A stretch of DNA of 43,623 nt, taken from a virus. Where the stretch lies: the IMG/VR virus record IMGVR_UViG_3300042309_000819, positions 1-43,623 of that record. The stretch is one strand, 5' to 3'. The notes under the pieces were generated by a model. It saw nothing but the letters and a program-made list of their open reading frames with translations, had not been told where the DNA came from and made no database searches. Both the position numbers and the translations under genes were made by a program. This document shows positions 17,612 through 25,705 of the stretch, piece after piece; positions within the stretch are counted from its first letter, which is position 1, and the number at the start of each line of letters is the position of its first letter.

Positions 17612-18396
17612 AAGAAATTAAACCAACTCTAATAGGAGGTATTCCAAATAAATTAGGAGATTTAGAAAAAAAAGTTATTGTATACGTAGACCAATATGGT
17701 ATTAATTTAGACCATTATAATCATAATGATTACGATTATAAAATTTATTGGCAAATTGAGGGTCAAGGAGTAATACCTAGAAGAGAAAATAATATAAGTT
17801 TCCCAATACAACATAAAAATAAATTTGATCTTATTATTGCAAGTGACCCGACAATATTAAATGAGTGTTCAAACTCAGTTGTTTTCCCATTTGGGGATTG
17901 TTGGATTCCATTAGATGATCAAAAAATACATGATAAAAATAAATTACTTTCAATTATCGCATCTTCAAAAAATGAATTGCCAGGTCATAAATTAAGACAT
18001 TTAACAATAAATAATATTGGTAATAAAATGGACATTTATGGTAGATGTTGTAATTATGTGGAAAATAAGACGGACGCTTTAAAAGATTATATGTTTTCAA
18101 TATGTACAGAAAATTTACAAATTGAAAATTGGTTCACCGAAAAATTAATTGATTGCCTTAGAACGGGAACAATTCCTATATATTGGGGATGTCCAAATAT
18201 TGGAAAGTATTTTAACCTTAATGGTTTTATAATTGTTAATTCAATAGAAGAAATTATTGATGTTGTTAACAATTTATCCGAAGATCAATATTTTTCTAAC
18301 TTAAAATATGTGGAGGAAAATTTTATTAAATCCGCTCAATATGGTAGTAATTTATTTGAAAGAGTTGATAACGAAATAAAAAAAATAGTGAAATGA
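17608..18396 (+). CDS. Alpha-1,3-fucosyltransferase-like enzyme (GT10)
   Basis: This 262-residue protein carries the GT10 signature near residues 165-195: MFSICTENLQIENWFTEKL followed by IDCLRTGTIPIYWGCPNI, equivalent to the GDP-fucose-binding ENS-YTEK-G-P-YWG motif. The N-terminal half is divergent (KIYWQIEGQGVIPRR, then LIIASDPTIL) and shorter than in Helicobacter FutA. There is no membrane anchor. ATGA overlaps join it to both neighbours. It is likely a fucosyl (or colitosyl) transferase acting with the GT11 gene. Confidence 0.85.
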   Translation: MKEIKPTLIGGIPNKLGDLEKKVIVYVDQYGINLDHYNHNDYDYKIYWQIEGQGVIPRRENNISFPIQHKNKFDLIIASDPTILNECSNSVVFPFGDCWIPLDDQKIHDKNKLLSIIASSKNELPGHKLRHLTINNIGNKMDIYGRCCNYVENKTDALKDYMFSICTENLQIENWFTEKLIDCLRTGTIPIYWGCPNIGKYFNLNGFIIVNSIEEIIDVVNNLSEDQYFSNLKYVEENFIKSAQYGSNLFERVDNEIKKIVK

Positions 18397-19304
18397 ATAA
18401 AATAGTAGTAACAGGAGGATCTGGATTAGTTGGTAAATATTTAAAAAAATATCTACCTGAGGCAATTTATTTATCATCAAAGGATTTTGATTTAACTACT
18501 GAAGTGGGAGTTAGAAATATGTACCTAAAGTATAAACCGGATGTCGTTATTCACTTGGCGGCAAAAGTTGGTGGAATTATAGATAACATTAATAAACCCG
18601 CGGAGTATTATACTGAAAATGTAATGATGAATACATTATTAGTTGATTACGCATATAAAATGGATGTAAAAAGATTTATCGGTATTTTAAGTACTTGTAT
18701 TTTTCCTGATGTAATGGAGACATATCCAATGAAAGAGGAAGATTTACATTTAGGTCCGCCAACGTTAACTAATTTTTCATACGGATATGCGAAAAGAAGT
18801 TTAGCGGTTCAAATAGATGCGTACAACAAACAGTATAATACTAAATACCAATACTTAACTCCATGTAATTTATATGGTGTTGGGGATAAAGATCATGAAT
18901 CTAATAGTCATTTCATAACGGCATTGGTAAAGAAAATATTTGACGCCAAACAAAATGGTGAAAAATCAATAACTTTATTTGGAGATGGATCTCCATTAAG
19001 ACAATTTATGTTTGCCGATGATTTCGCCAAAATAATTTATCATGTTATCTCTGATGAAATTTATGATAGTTTTAATGTTGCAGGAAATGAAAATTTAACA
19101 ATTAAAGATATGGCTAATATTGCATTAAATTCATGTGATTCAGAATTTTTAGAAATTAATTGGGATTTATCTAAACCAAATGGACAACATAGAAAAGACG
19201 TATCCATAGAAAAATTAAAATCTTTACTACCTAATTTCAATCCCTTATCATTAACGGAAGGAATAAAAATAGTATATAATAATTATTATGATAAAATTAG
19301 TTAA
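18393..19304 (+). CDS. fcl: GDP-L-fucose synthase / GDP-colitose synthase-like epimerase-reductase
   Basis: This 303-residue short-chain dehydrogenase has the NADP-binding GGSGLVG (about 8-14) and Tyr130-x3-Lys134 (YGYAK). It also has the epimerase residues of GDP-fucose synthase: Ser100 and Cys102 in LSTCIFP, and His173 in ESNSHFI. Fcl converts GDP-4-keto-6-deoxymannose to GDP-L-fucose. The homologous ColC does the same epimerisation/reduction on the 3-deoxy product of ColD to give GDP-L-colitose. Since a ColD-like gene begins inside the 3' end of this gene, both activities are plausible and sequence alone does not separate them. The symbol denotes the family. Confidence 0.88.
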   Translation: MNKIVVTGGSGLVGKYLKKYLPEAIYLSSKDFDLTTEVGVRNMYLKYKPDVVIHLAAKVGGIIDNINKPAEYYTENVMMNTLLVDYAYKMDVKRFIGILSTCIFPDVMETYPMKEEDLHLGPPTLTNFSYGYAKRSLAVQIDAYNKQYNTKYQYLTPCNLYGVGDKDHESNSHFITALVKKIFDAKQNGEKSITLFGDGSPLRQFMFADDFAKIIYHVISDEIYDSFNVAGNENLTIKDMANIALNSCDSEFLEINWDLSKPNGQHRKDVSIEKLKSLLPNFNPLSLTEGIKIVYNNYYDKIS

Positions 19305-20448
19305 TGACACAATAAATAAAGATGATGTAAAATCCCTATGTGAATGGTTATTACAAGATGAAATACCTCGTTTAACTAAAGGTGATTTAACATTGAATCT
19401 AGAATCAAAATGGGCCGAAAAAATTGGTACAAAATATTCTGTTTATGTTAACTCAGGGTCTTCGGCAATACTTTTAACTTTAGCGGCATTACAACACACC
19501 AATCGTCTAAAAAATAATAAAATTATTGTCCCTGGTTTAAGTTGGGCAACCGATGTGAGCTCACCAATGTTATTGGGTATGGAACCAATATTATGTGATT
19601 GTAATTTAGAGGATCTATCTTGTGACTTAACTCATTTAGAAAATTTATTTATTGATTACTCCCCATCATCATTTATTTTGGTTTCACCATTAGGTTTAGT
19701 GCCCGATATGGAAAGAATAATAAATCTTTGTGAGAAGTACGATGTTATATTGTTAGAAGATGTATGTGAGAGCATGGGATCTAAATATGAAAATAAATAT
19801 TTAGGGTCTTTTGGATTTGCATCATTTTTCTCTATGTATTTTGGTCATCATTTAAGTACTATTGAAGGTGGTTTTATAAACACTAACGACACAGATTTTT
19901 ATCATGCATTATTGATGATGAGAAGTCACGGTTGGGATAGAGATTTACCAAAAAGAATCCAAAATAAATTACGAAACGAAAATGGAATTAGTGAATTTGA
20001 TTCACTATATACATTCTATTTACCGGGATTTAATCTAAGATCAACGGATCTACAAGCATTTATTGGGTTAAGAGCGATTGACAAGTTAGATAATTATACT
20101 GAAAAAAGAAATAAAAATTTTCGATTATATAGGTCAACTATAAATGATAACCAATTAAACATTACAGATACCGAGAATAATTTCATTTCAAATTTTGCAT
20201 ATCCAATTGTAAACAAAAATAGGGAAATCATTATAAAGAAATTAATTGATAATGATATTGAAGTTAGACCTTTAATTGCTGGTGATATGTCTAAAAAACC
20301 TATGTGGATTAAAAATTATGGAGAAGTATCATTACCTAATTGTCAATTAATTAATGAGTATGGATTTTACATACCTAACCATCAGGATTTAACTTCTAAA
20401 GATATAAATATTATTTGTGATATTATTAATAATGTACAGATTGTATAA
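19288..20448 (+). CDS. colD: ColD-like GDP-4-keto-6-deoxymannose 3-dehydratase
   Basis: This 386-residue member of the PLP aminotransferase fold has the PLP lysine replaced by histidine: MYFGHHLSTIEGG places His188 where aminotransferases have Lys. That is the hallmark of ColD (catalytic His188, about 388 residues), which removes the C3 hydroxyl of GDP-4-keto-6-deoxymannose using PLP and glutamate. Other PLP contacts are present: NSGSSAILLTLAAL (phosphate site) and LLEDVCESMGS (Asp158, pyridine). The product is the precursor of colitose, a 3,6-dideoxyhexose of O-antigens. Its start overlaps the fcl-like gene by 17 bases. Confusion with the RfbH-type 3-dehydratase is possible, but the GDP-mannose context favours ColD. 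Confidence 0.87.
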   Translation: MIKLVNDTINKDDVKSLCEWLLQDEIPRLTKGDLTLNLESKWAEKIGTKYSVYVNSGSSAILLTLAALQHTNRLKNNKIIVPGLSWATDVSSPMLLGMEPILCDCNLEDLSCDLTHLENLFIDYSPSSFILVSPLGLVPDMERIINLCEKYDVILLEDVCESMGSKYENKYLGSFGFASFFSMYFGHHLSTIEGGFINTNDTDFYHALLMMRSHGWDRDLPKRIQNKLRNENGISEFDSLYTFYLPGFNLRSTDLQAFIGLRAIDKLDNYTEKRNKNFRLYRSTINDNQLNITDTENNFISNFAYPIVNKNREIIIKKLIDNDIEVRPLIAGDMSKKPMWIKNYGEVSLPNCQLINEYGFYIPNHQDLTSKDINIICDIINNVQIV

Positions 20449-21211
20449 ACCCGCCAGATCTAAAGAGGCGTATAGAGGTTTATTTTCTTATTTAACAGAA
20501 TCTGTTTTAAACATGGTAAACTTCATAAAATTAAATGGGGATGATGATATAAAATATTATCATGATTTATTTAACATACCGGGATATGGTAATCAAAATT
20601 TATATGATATCTATTTAACACAAGATGAAAATGATTATAAAATAAATAACCATCTTTATAAAAATATAGAATCATTTGAAAATATTTTAAATATTGATTG
20701 TTATGGTTTTGAAAAATATAATCAGGATCTTAGGTTAATTAGTGAAAAAGTTATTAATAAGTTTTTTATACCTAATAAAACTTTAAATGAATTAATTAGT
20801 AAAAGACACCATGAAATTAATTTTAATACAACAATTGGGGTTCATAGAAGATCAACCGATATAGGTACCCACCATAATATTATAAAAATGCATGATATTT
20901 TTAATGAAATTGAATTTAATGATTTTGATAATATTTTTTTAATGTGCGATAACATATATGATACAAATAAATTTAAACAAAGATATGGAAACAAACTTAT
21001 AACATATGATGAGTTTACTTCCAAAGATATGAATTTACCTTTTTTTAAAATTAATAATTCAGTTGAAGATATAGATAACCATATTAAAGAATTACTATTC
21101 GGTGTTTTTACATTATCAAAAACAAAAAATTTTATATGTACAAAATCTAATATATCTTCTTTCTGTGTTTTGTCCAATTCTAAATTAAACTATAAATTAC
21201 TTAACAAATAA
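20432..21211 (+). CDS. NodZ/FUT8-like fucosyltransferase candidate
   Basis: This 259-residue protein has one informative motif, NTTIGVHRRSTDIGTHHNI, at about 135-153. It resembles the GDP-fucose-binding HxRRTD region of alpha-1,6-fucosyltransferases such as NodZ and FUT8. The downstream strands IFLMCDNIYDTNKFKQRYG and FTLSKTKNFICTKSNIS fit the same GT-B-like layout. I use the ATG at 20432, since the GTG five codons upstream only extends the overlap with colD. It lies between colD and gmd, so a donor made in the island is likely. Family placement is moderate; the acceptor is unknown. Confidence 0.7.
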   Translation: MYRLYKPARSKEAYRGLFSYLTESVLNMVNFIKLNGDDDIKYYHDLFNIPGYGNQNLYDIYLTQDENDYKINNHLYKNIESFENILNIDCYGFEKYNQDLRLISEKVINKFFIPNKTLNELISKRHHEINFNTTIGVHRRSTDIGTHHNIIKMHDIFNEIEFNDFDNIFLMCDNIYDTNKFKQRYGNKLITYDEFTSKDMNLPFFKINNSVEDIDNHIKELLFGVFTLSKTKNFICTKSNISSFCVLSNSKLNYKLLNK

Positions 21212-21212
21212 A

Positions 21213-22184
21213 ATGAAAAAAGCATTAATTACCGGCATAAATGGTCAAGATGGTTCATATTTAGCCGAATTTCTTTTAGATAAAGGTTATGAGGTTCACG
21301 GAACTTTAAAAAGAAATTCAGTGTCTGAAAATCAAACATCTAGATTAGATAATGTATTTGAAAAAATAAAATTTCACTATGCCGACCTAACCGATCTTTC
21401 ATCGTTAATTAGGATTATAAGTGAAATAAACCCAGACGAAATATATAATTTAGCGGCACAATCTCACGTTAGAATATCTTTTGATCAACCAATATATACC
21501 GCAAACGTAACTGGCTTAGGAACATTAAATGTTTTAGAGGCGGTTAAATTAATTAACCCAAAAATAAAAATTTATCAGGCATCATCTTCAGAAATGTTTG
21601 GTAATAATATTGATGAAGACGGTTACCAAAGAGAGTCAACACCAATGAGCCCTGTTTCACCTTACGGATGTGCTAAAGTTTTTAGTTATAATATATCCCG
21701 TAATTATAGAAATTCATATGGGATGTTTATCTCTAACGGAATATTATTCAACCATGAATCACCAAGACGAGGTACAAATTTTGTTACTAACAAAGTTTGC
21801 AAAGAAGCCGTTAAAATTAAATTAGGGTTAAGTAACGAACTTAAGTTGGGTAATTTAGACGCAACAAGAGATTGGGGTCATGCTAAGGATTATGTTGAAG
21901 CAATGTGGATGATTTTACAATTAGATAAGTCGGATGATTTTGTGTGTTCTACAGGTATATCCCACTCGGTTAAAGATCTAGTTGAATACGTTTTTAATAA
22001 ATTAGAATTGGATTGGACAAAATATATTAAACAAGATGAGAAATTTTATAGACCTGAAGAACTTAACGATCTTAAAGGCGACTCAAAAAAATTAAGAGAA
22101 TTCACTAATTGGTCACCAAGATATACATTTGAAACTATGTTGGACGAAATGATAGAATATTGGTTAAATATCTTAAATAAATAA
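21213..22184 (+). CDS. gmd: GDP-mannose 4,6-dehydratase
   Basis: This 323-residue SDR enzyme converts GDP-D-mannose to GDP-4-keto-6-deoxy-D-mannose, the shared precursor of fucose, colitose, rhamnose and perosamine. It has TGINGQDGSYLAEFLL (NADP-binding), LKRNSVSENQTSRLDNV, YNLAAQSHVRISFDQP, the catalytic QASSSEMFG region, YGCAKVF with the Tyr-x3-Lys pair, and NHESPRRGTNFVT for substrate binding. It is slightly shorter than typical Gmd but keeps all signature blocks. It is the last gene of the island, one base after the preceding gene. GDP-mannose would have to come from the host, as no manB/manC is in the window. Confidence 0.95.
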   Translation: MKKALITGINGQDGSYLAEFLLDKGYEVHGTLKRNSVSENQTSRLDNVFEKIKFHYADLTDLSSLIRIISEINPDEIYNLAAQSHVRISFDQPIYTANVTGLGTLNVLEAVKLINPKIKIYQASSSEMFGNNIDEDGYQRESTPMSPVSPYGCAKVFSYNISRNYRNSYGMFISNGILFNHESPRRGTNFVTNKVCKEAVKIKLGLSNELKLGNLDATRDWGHAKDYVEAMWMILQLDKSDDFVCSTGISHSVKDLVEYVFNKLELDWTKYIKQDEKFYRPEELNDLKGDSKKLREFTNWSPRYTFETMLDEMIEYWLNILNK

Positions 22185-22197
22185 TAAATAAAAATTA

Positions 22198-22935
22198 ATG
22201 GCAACAAGAAGAAAAACACCTCAGACAACTGAAGAAACAACAAATCCTTTGATATCAAGAAAGGACTTTATTAATTCAGTTATTAAGAAAAAACAAAAAA
22301 ACAAATTTTTATCTGATCATCAAGAAGAGTATTATAACATATTAAAAAATAATCAGATAACTGTTGCGTCAGGACCTGCGGGTGTTGGAAAAAGTTACAT
22401 TGCAATGAAAGCTGCGGTTGATTTACTTATGGACCCAAATAACTCATATGAGAAGATTATCATTGTAAGACCTGCGGTTGAGGCCGAAGAAAAGTTAGGT
22501 TCTTTACCGGGTAACCTTGAGGAAAAATTAGACCCATACATTTTTCCATCATACTATCTATTAAATAAAATTATTGGTAAAGATGCTAGAGAAAAATTAA
22601 AAGAGGCTGAGGTTATTGAGGTATTTGCGTTAGCATTTATGAGAGGGATGAATATTGATAATTCAATACTAGTATTTGAAGAAGCTCAGAATTCAACACC
22701 AAATCAAATGAAACTTTTGTTAACAAGAATTGGTTTCAACAGTAAATTCTTTATCTCAGGTGACCTTGAACAAACTGATAGATATAAAGACAAAAAACAA
22801 TCAGGTCTTTACGATGCAATCCAAAGATTTAAAGATGTTAGAGATATTGGAGTATATGATTTTAGAGACGCTAAAAACGTAAGAAATCCATTAATTAGTA
22901 AAATCCTTAGTAAGTATGATGAGAATAGGGATTGA
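22198..22935 (+). CDS. phoH: PhoH-like ATPase
   Basis: This 245-residue P-loop protein has Walker A GPAGVGKS at 59-66, IIIVRPAVEAEEKLGSLPG (the PhoH-specific block), Walker B SILVFEEAQN, LLTRIGFNSKFFISGD and the QTDR element. This order is that of PhoH, a predicted RNA-related ATPase very common in marine and freshwater T4-like phages, where its role is unproven. A basic N-terminal leader of about 35 residues precedes the domain. The stop overlaps the next gene. No TATTTAT element or terminator is visible in the 13-base gap before it. Confidence 0.92.
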   Translation: MATRRKTPQTTEETTNPLISRKDFINSVIKKKQKNKFLSDHQEEYYNILKNNQITVASGPAGVGKSYIAMKAAVDLLMDPNNSYEKIIIVRPAVEAEEKLGSLPGNLEEKLDPYIFPSYYLLNKIIGKDAREKLKEAEVIEVFALAFMRGMNIDNSILVFEEAQNSTPNQMKLLLTRIGFNSKFFISGDLEQTDRYKDKKQSGLYDAIQRFKDVRDIGVYDFRDAKNVRNPLISKILSKYDENRD

Positions 22936-23569
22936 GATTAATGGGGTGTTAAGAGACACCATTGGTAAGTTCACGCAACTTTACGAAAAACATTTAATTG
23001 ATGAAATTGAATCTAATAACCCAACGTATTTAATGGATCTTTCAGGTAATACTGAGGTTACACTATTAGACGATCCATTTAAATATGAAAAATTAAGTGA
23101 TGTTACATCGTTAAATTTGTTAGATCATTTTTCCTTCCCATCTAAAGATGAATTATATAGTTTTATGTATGAAGAATATACAATGGAACTTTTTGGCCAC
23201 GCACCATCTACAGAAATGATGACTTTTAATATTTTAAATGATATTTATCACAACCTAAGAGATAAATACGATTTAATGATTGTGTCGGACGAAATAGGTA
23301 GATCAAAACCATCTTCATTATTTTTCTTATCTAAATTTGGTTGTTTACTTGAAAAAGTATTTTTTTATAGTGAAGTAACAAAAAATGATATGTGGAATGG
23401 TGTAGACATTTTACTTACCGCTAATCCTGACCTATTATTAAATAAACCTTCTAATAAGATAGTGATAAAATACGAAACAGAATTTAATAAAAATGTTGAA
23501 TCCGAACACACAATTAAATCATTATCAGAATTTGAAGATAAATTAACAAAAATTATTGAAAATGTTTAA
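22919..23569 (+). CDS. HAD-like protein with degenerate catalytic motif
   Basis: The 216-residue protein begins MRIGIEINGVLRDTIGKF. The usual HAD motif I of deoxyribonucleotidase-like phosphatases is DxDGVLxDT; here the two catalytic Asp positions read Glu and Asn. Later, LMIVSDEIGRSKPSSLFFLSKFG fits motifs II/III (Ser and Lys present), and DMWNGVDILLTANPDLL fits the motif IV region, where the usual Asp pair is also weak. It is thus probably a catalytically weak or inactive relative that binds a nucleotide or a protein. The ATG at 22916 is an alternative start one codon earlier. It overlaps the phoH 3' end. Confidence 0.75.
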   Translation: MRIGIEINGVLRDTIGKFTQLYEKHLIDEIESNNPTYLMDLSGNTEVTLLDDPFKYEKLSDVTSLNLLDHFSFPSKDELYSFMYEEYTMELFGHAPSTEMMTFNILNDIYHNLRDKYDLMIVSDEIGRSKPSSLFFLSKFGCLLEKVFFYSEVTKNDMWNGVDILLTANPDLLLNKPSNKIVIKYETEFNKNVESEHTIKSLSEFEDKLTKIIENV

Positions 23570-23831
23570 AGTATTTGGAGATCACTATTACCTTGATTTA
23601 GATGTAATAGAAGAGTATACTAAAATTGTCCCTGATATGACGACAACGGGAGAAACCGAAAATCATATCCATATTGTTAAGTATGAAACAATTAAATATT
23701 TAATTGAAACCATAATGACAGAAAATGAAACGATAGACGAAAAATTAGGGATGAATTCATCAGAAGCATCTCTACCATTTAAAATTGCGTTTAATACACT
23801 ATTATTCAAAAAAATAATAAATAAATTATAA
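23562..23831 (+). CDS. Small hypothetical phage protein
   Basis: This 89-residue protein begins MFKVFGDHYYLDLDVIEEY and is helical and acidic, with ENHIHIVKYETIKYLIETI and a C-terminal FKIAFNTLLFKKIINKL helix. No family is recognised. The ATG at 23562 overlaps the HAD-like gene's end by eight bases; a TTG two codons upstream is less likely. The overlap suggests co-translation with the HAD-like protein. Confidence 0.7.
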   Translation: MFKVFGDHYYLDLDVIEEYTKIVPDMTTTGETENHIHIVKYETIKYLIETIMTENETIDEKLGMNSSEASLPFKIAFNTLLFKKIINKL

Positions 23832-23835
23832 ATAT

Positions 23836-24897
23836 ATGAATCAAGAACAAATATCAAAGTTAGAGAGGTCAATCCAAAATATGAAGGATAAAACCTCAAG
23901 AATTTATTTTGTGGTACAAGATACCAAAGGTAATGCAAGAGCATCCATTAGATACATTTATCAAATGGCAATGGCTCTTAAAACAGACGGATACAACCCG
24001 ATCATCTTACATGAAAAACCTGAATACTTTGGTGTGTCAGATTGGTTAGGAGATACCTATATGACAGAATTACCACATAAAGCAATTGAGGGAAGTAACT
24101 TAGAAATTTCACCTGACGATCTAATTGTCATTCCTGAAATTTTTGGTTTTGTTATGGACCAAATTACTAAATTACCTTGTGGTAAAGTTGTGTTGTGTCA
24201 AGCTTATGATCACATATTTGAAACATTACAACCTGGTCAAACATGGTCTCAATTAGGTTTCTTTAAATGTATTACAACTTCTGAAAAACAAAAAGAATAT
24301 GTTGGGTCAGTTATGAGAAACATCTCATCTAGTGTAATTACACCTGTTATTTCAGATGTGTTTAAAAAACAAGAATTCCCACCAAAAACAATTATTTCAA
24401 TTCACACTAGAGAACATAGAGATACTGTTAATTTAATTAAAACATTTTATTCAAAATTCCCACAATATAGATGGATTACATTCCGTGATATGAGAGGTTT
24501 ATCTGAAAGTGAATTTGCAAACGCAATGAATGAAAGTTTTGTATCAGTTTGGGTAGATCAAACAAGTGGATTTGGAACATATCCATTGGAATCAATGAAA
24601 ATGGGAATTCCTGTAATTGGTTTGGTCCCTAATTTAGTACCAGAATGGATGAACGAAGATAATGGTATTTGGATTAATAACCCTAATATGTTGACTGATG
24701 TTATTGCGGACGTTGTTCAAAATTGGTTAGAGGATAATTTAAATCCAGCATTATATACCGAAATGGAAAAAACAATTTCTAATTACACTGATTTAACAAA
24801 ATTCAATGAAGAAGTTATTAAAACATTTAGTGACATGATAAACACTCGTCTTGAAAATTTTGAAGACCAATTATCTAAATTTATAACAATAGAATAA
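23836..24897 (+). CDS. GT-B-type glycosyltransferase
   Basis: This 353-residue protein has an N-terminal Rossmann half (RIYFVVQDTKGNARASIRYI, MAMALKTDGYNPIIL) and a C-terminal half with WVDQTSGFGTYPLESMKMGIPVIG, which matches the donor-binding E-x7-E region of GT-B retaining enzymes, followed by PEWMNEDNGIWI. The start ATG is four bases after the previous stop. It lies outside the main island but next to another glycosyltransferase and the late sigma factor gene. Such pairs recur in T4-like metagenomic phages. Possible targets are phage DNA bases or virion proteins; sequence does not decide. Confidence 0.82.
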   Translation: MNQEQISKLERSIQNMKDKTSRIYFVVQDTKGNARASIRYIYQMAMALKTDGYNPIILHEKPEYFGVSDWLGDTYMTELPHKAIEGSNLEISPDDLIVIPEIFGFVMDQITKLPCGKVVLCQAYDHIFETLQPGQTWSQLGFFKCITTSEKQKEYVGSVMRNISSSVITPVISDVFKKQEFPPKTIISIHTREHRDTVNLIKTFYSKFPQYRWITFRDMRGLSESEFANAMNESFVSVWVDQTSGFGTYPLESMKMGIPVIGLVPNLVPEWMNEDNGIWINNPNMLTDVIADVVQNWLEDNLNPALYTEMEKTISNYTDLTKFNEEVIKTFSDMINTRLENFEDQLSKFITIE

Positions 24898-24898
24898 T

Positions 24899-25705
24899 AT
24901 GAAAAATAAAAACACAATCTCAGTAATTTTACCAATTAAATCAGCGGTGTCTGGTTTCTTTGAGGAATATTTAAATAAAGCAATTGAATCTATTAAAGTA
25001 CAAAAAGAACAATTTGATGAATTAATTATCGTACACACAGATGAAAATTTATTAACTAAAGTTTTAAAAGATTTTGACTTTGGTGACTTAAATGTTAAAT
25101 TAGAATCTTGGACAAAAGAAGCAAATTTTGCAGATCAGATTAATCATGGTGTTAGTTTGGCAACATCTAATTGGATTACTATTTTTGAATTTGATGATGA
25201 ATATGCAAACATTTGGGTTAAAAATGTTAAAAACTATATGGACATCTATCCAAATGTTGGGGCATTTTTACCTATTGTTGTTGATGTTGACGACAAAGGT
25301 GTATTTGTTGGATTCACAAATGAAGCCACTTTTGCGGCTAATATTTCTGAAGAAATGGGGGTATTAACAAACGAAACATTACACACATATCAAAATTTCC
25401 AAATTGCGGGAATGGTAATTAGAAAAGATCTTTTTGTGGAATATGGAATGATTAAAAGTAATTTTAAATTAACATTTGGTTATGAATTTTTATTAAGAAT
25501 GACTCAAAATTCAGTTAAATTTATGACAGTACCAAAAATTGGTTATAAACACAGTAACTTACGTGAAGGATCTATTTTTTGGAATTATAAAAATGGGGAA
25601 GATCGTCTTTCCGAAGATGAAGTTAAGTTTTGGATAGATTCGGCCAAAAAGGAGTATTTCTTTAATACTCAAAGAGAAATAAATTACGAACCCCAAGAAA
25701 TTTAA
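24899..25705 (+). CDS. GT2-like glycosyltransferase
   Basis: This 268-residue protein starts with NTISVILPIKSAVSGFF and has DELIIVHTDENLL, then a GT2-type acceptor half with TSNWITIFEFDDEYAN (the acidic pair at the DxD position), FQIAGMVIRKDLF and LTFGYEFLLRMTQNSV. It is shorter and more divergent than those of the main island. It starts one base after the GT-B gene and ends overlapping the sigma factor start (TAATG). It probably acts with the upstream GT-B enzyme on a shared acceptor. Confidence 0.8.
   Translation: MKNKNTISVILPIKSAVSGFFEEYLNKAIESIKVQKEQFDELIIVHTDENLLTKVLKDFDFGDLNVKLESWTKEANFADQINHGVSLATSNWITIFEFDDEYANIWVKNVKNYMDIYPNVGAFLPIVVDVDDKGVFVGFTNEATFAANISEEMGVLTNETLHTYQNFQIAGMVIRKDLFVEYGMIKSNFKLTFGYEFLLRMTQNSVKFMTVPKIGYKHSNLREGSIFWNYKNGEDRLSEDEVKFWIDSAKKEYFFNTQREINYEPQEI

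Noticed and set aside
23827-23834. Sense-orientation TATAAATA-like sequence just before the gene at 23836
   Set aside because: It overlaps the previous gene's end, is opposite in orientation to the ten octamers, and such AT-rich strings are expected by chance here.
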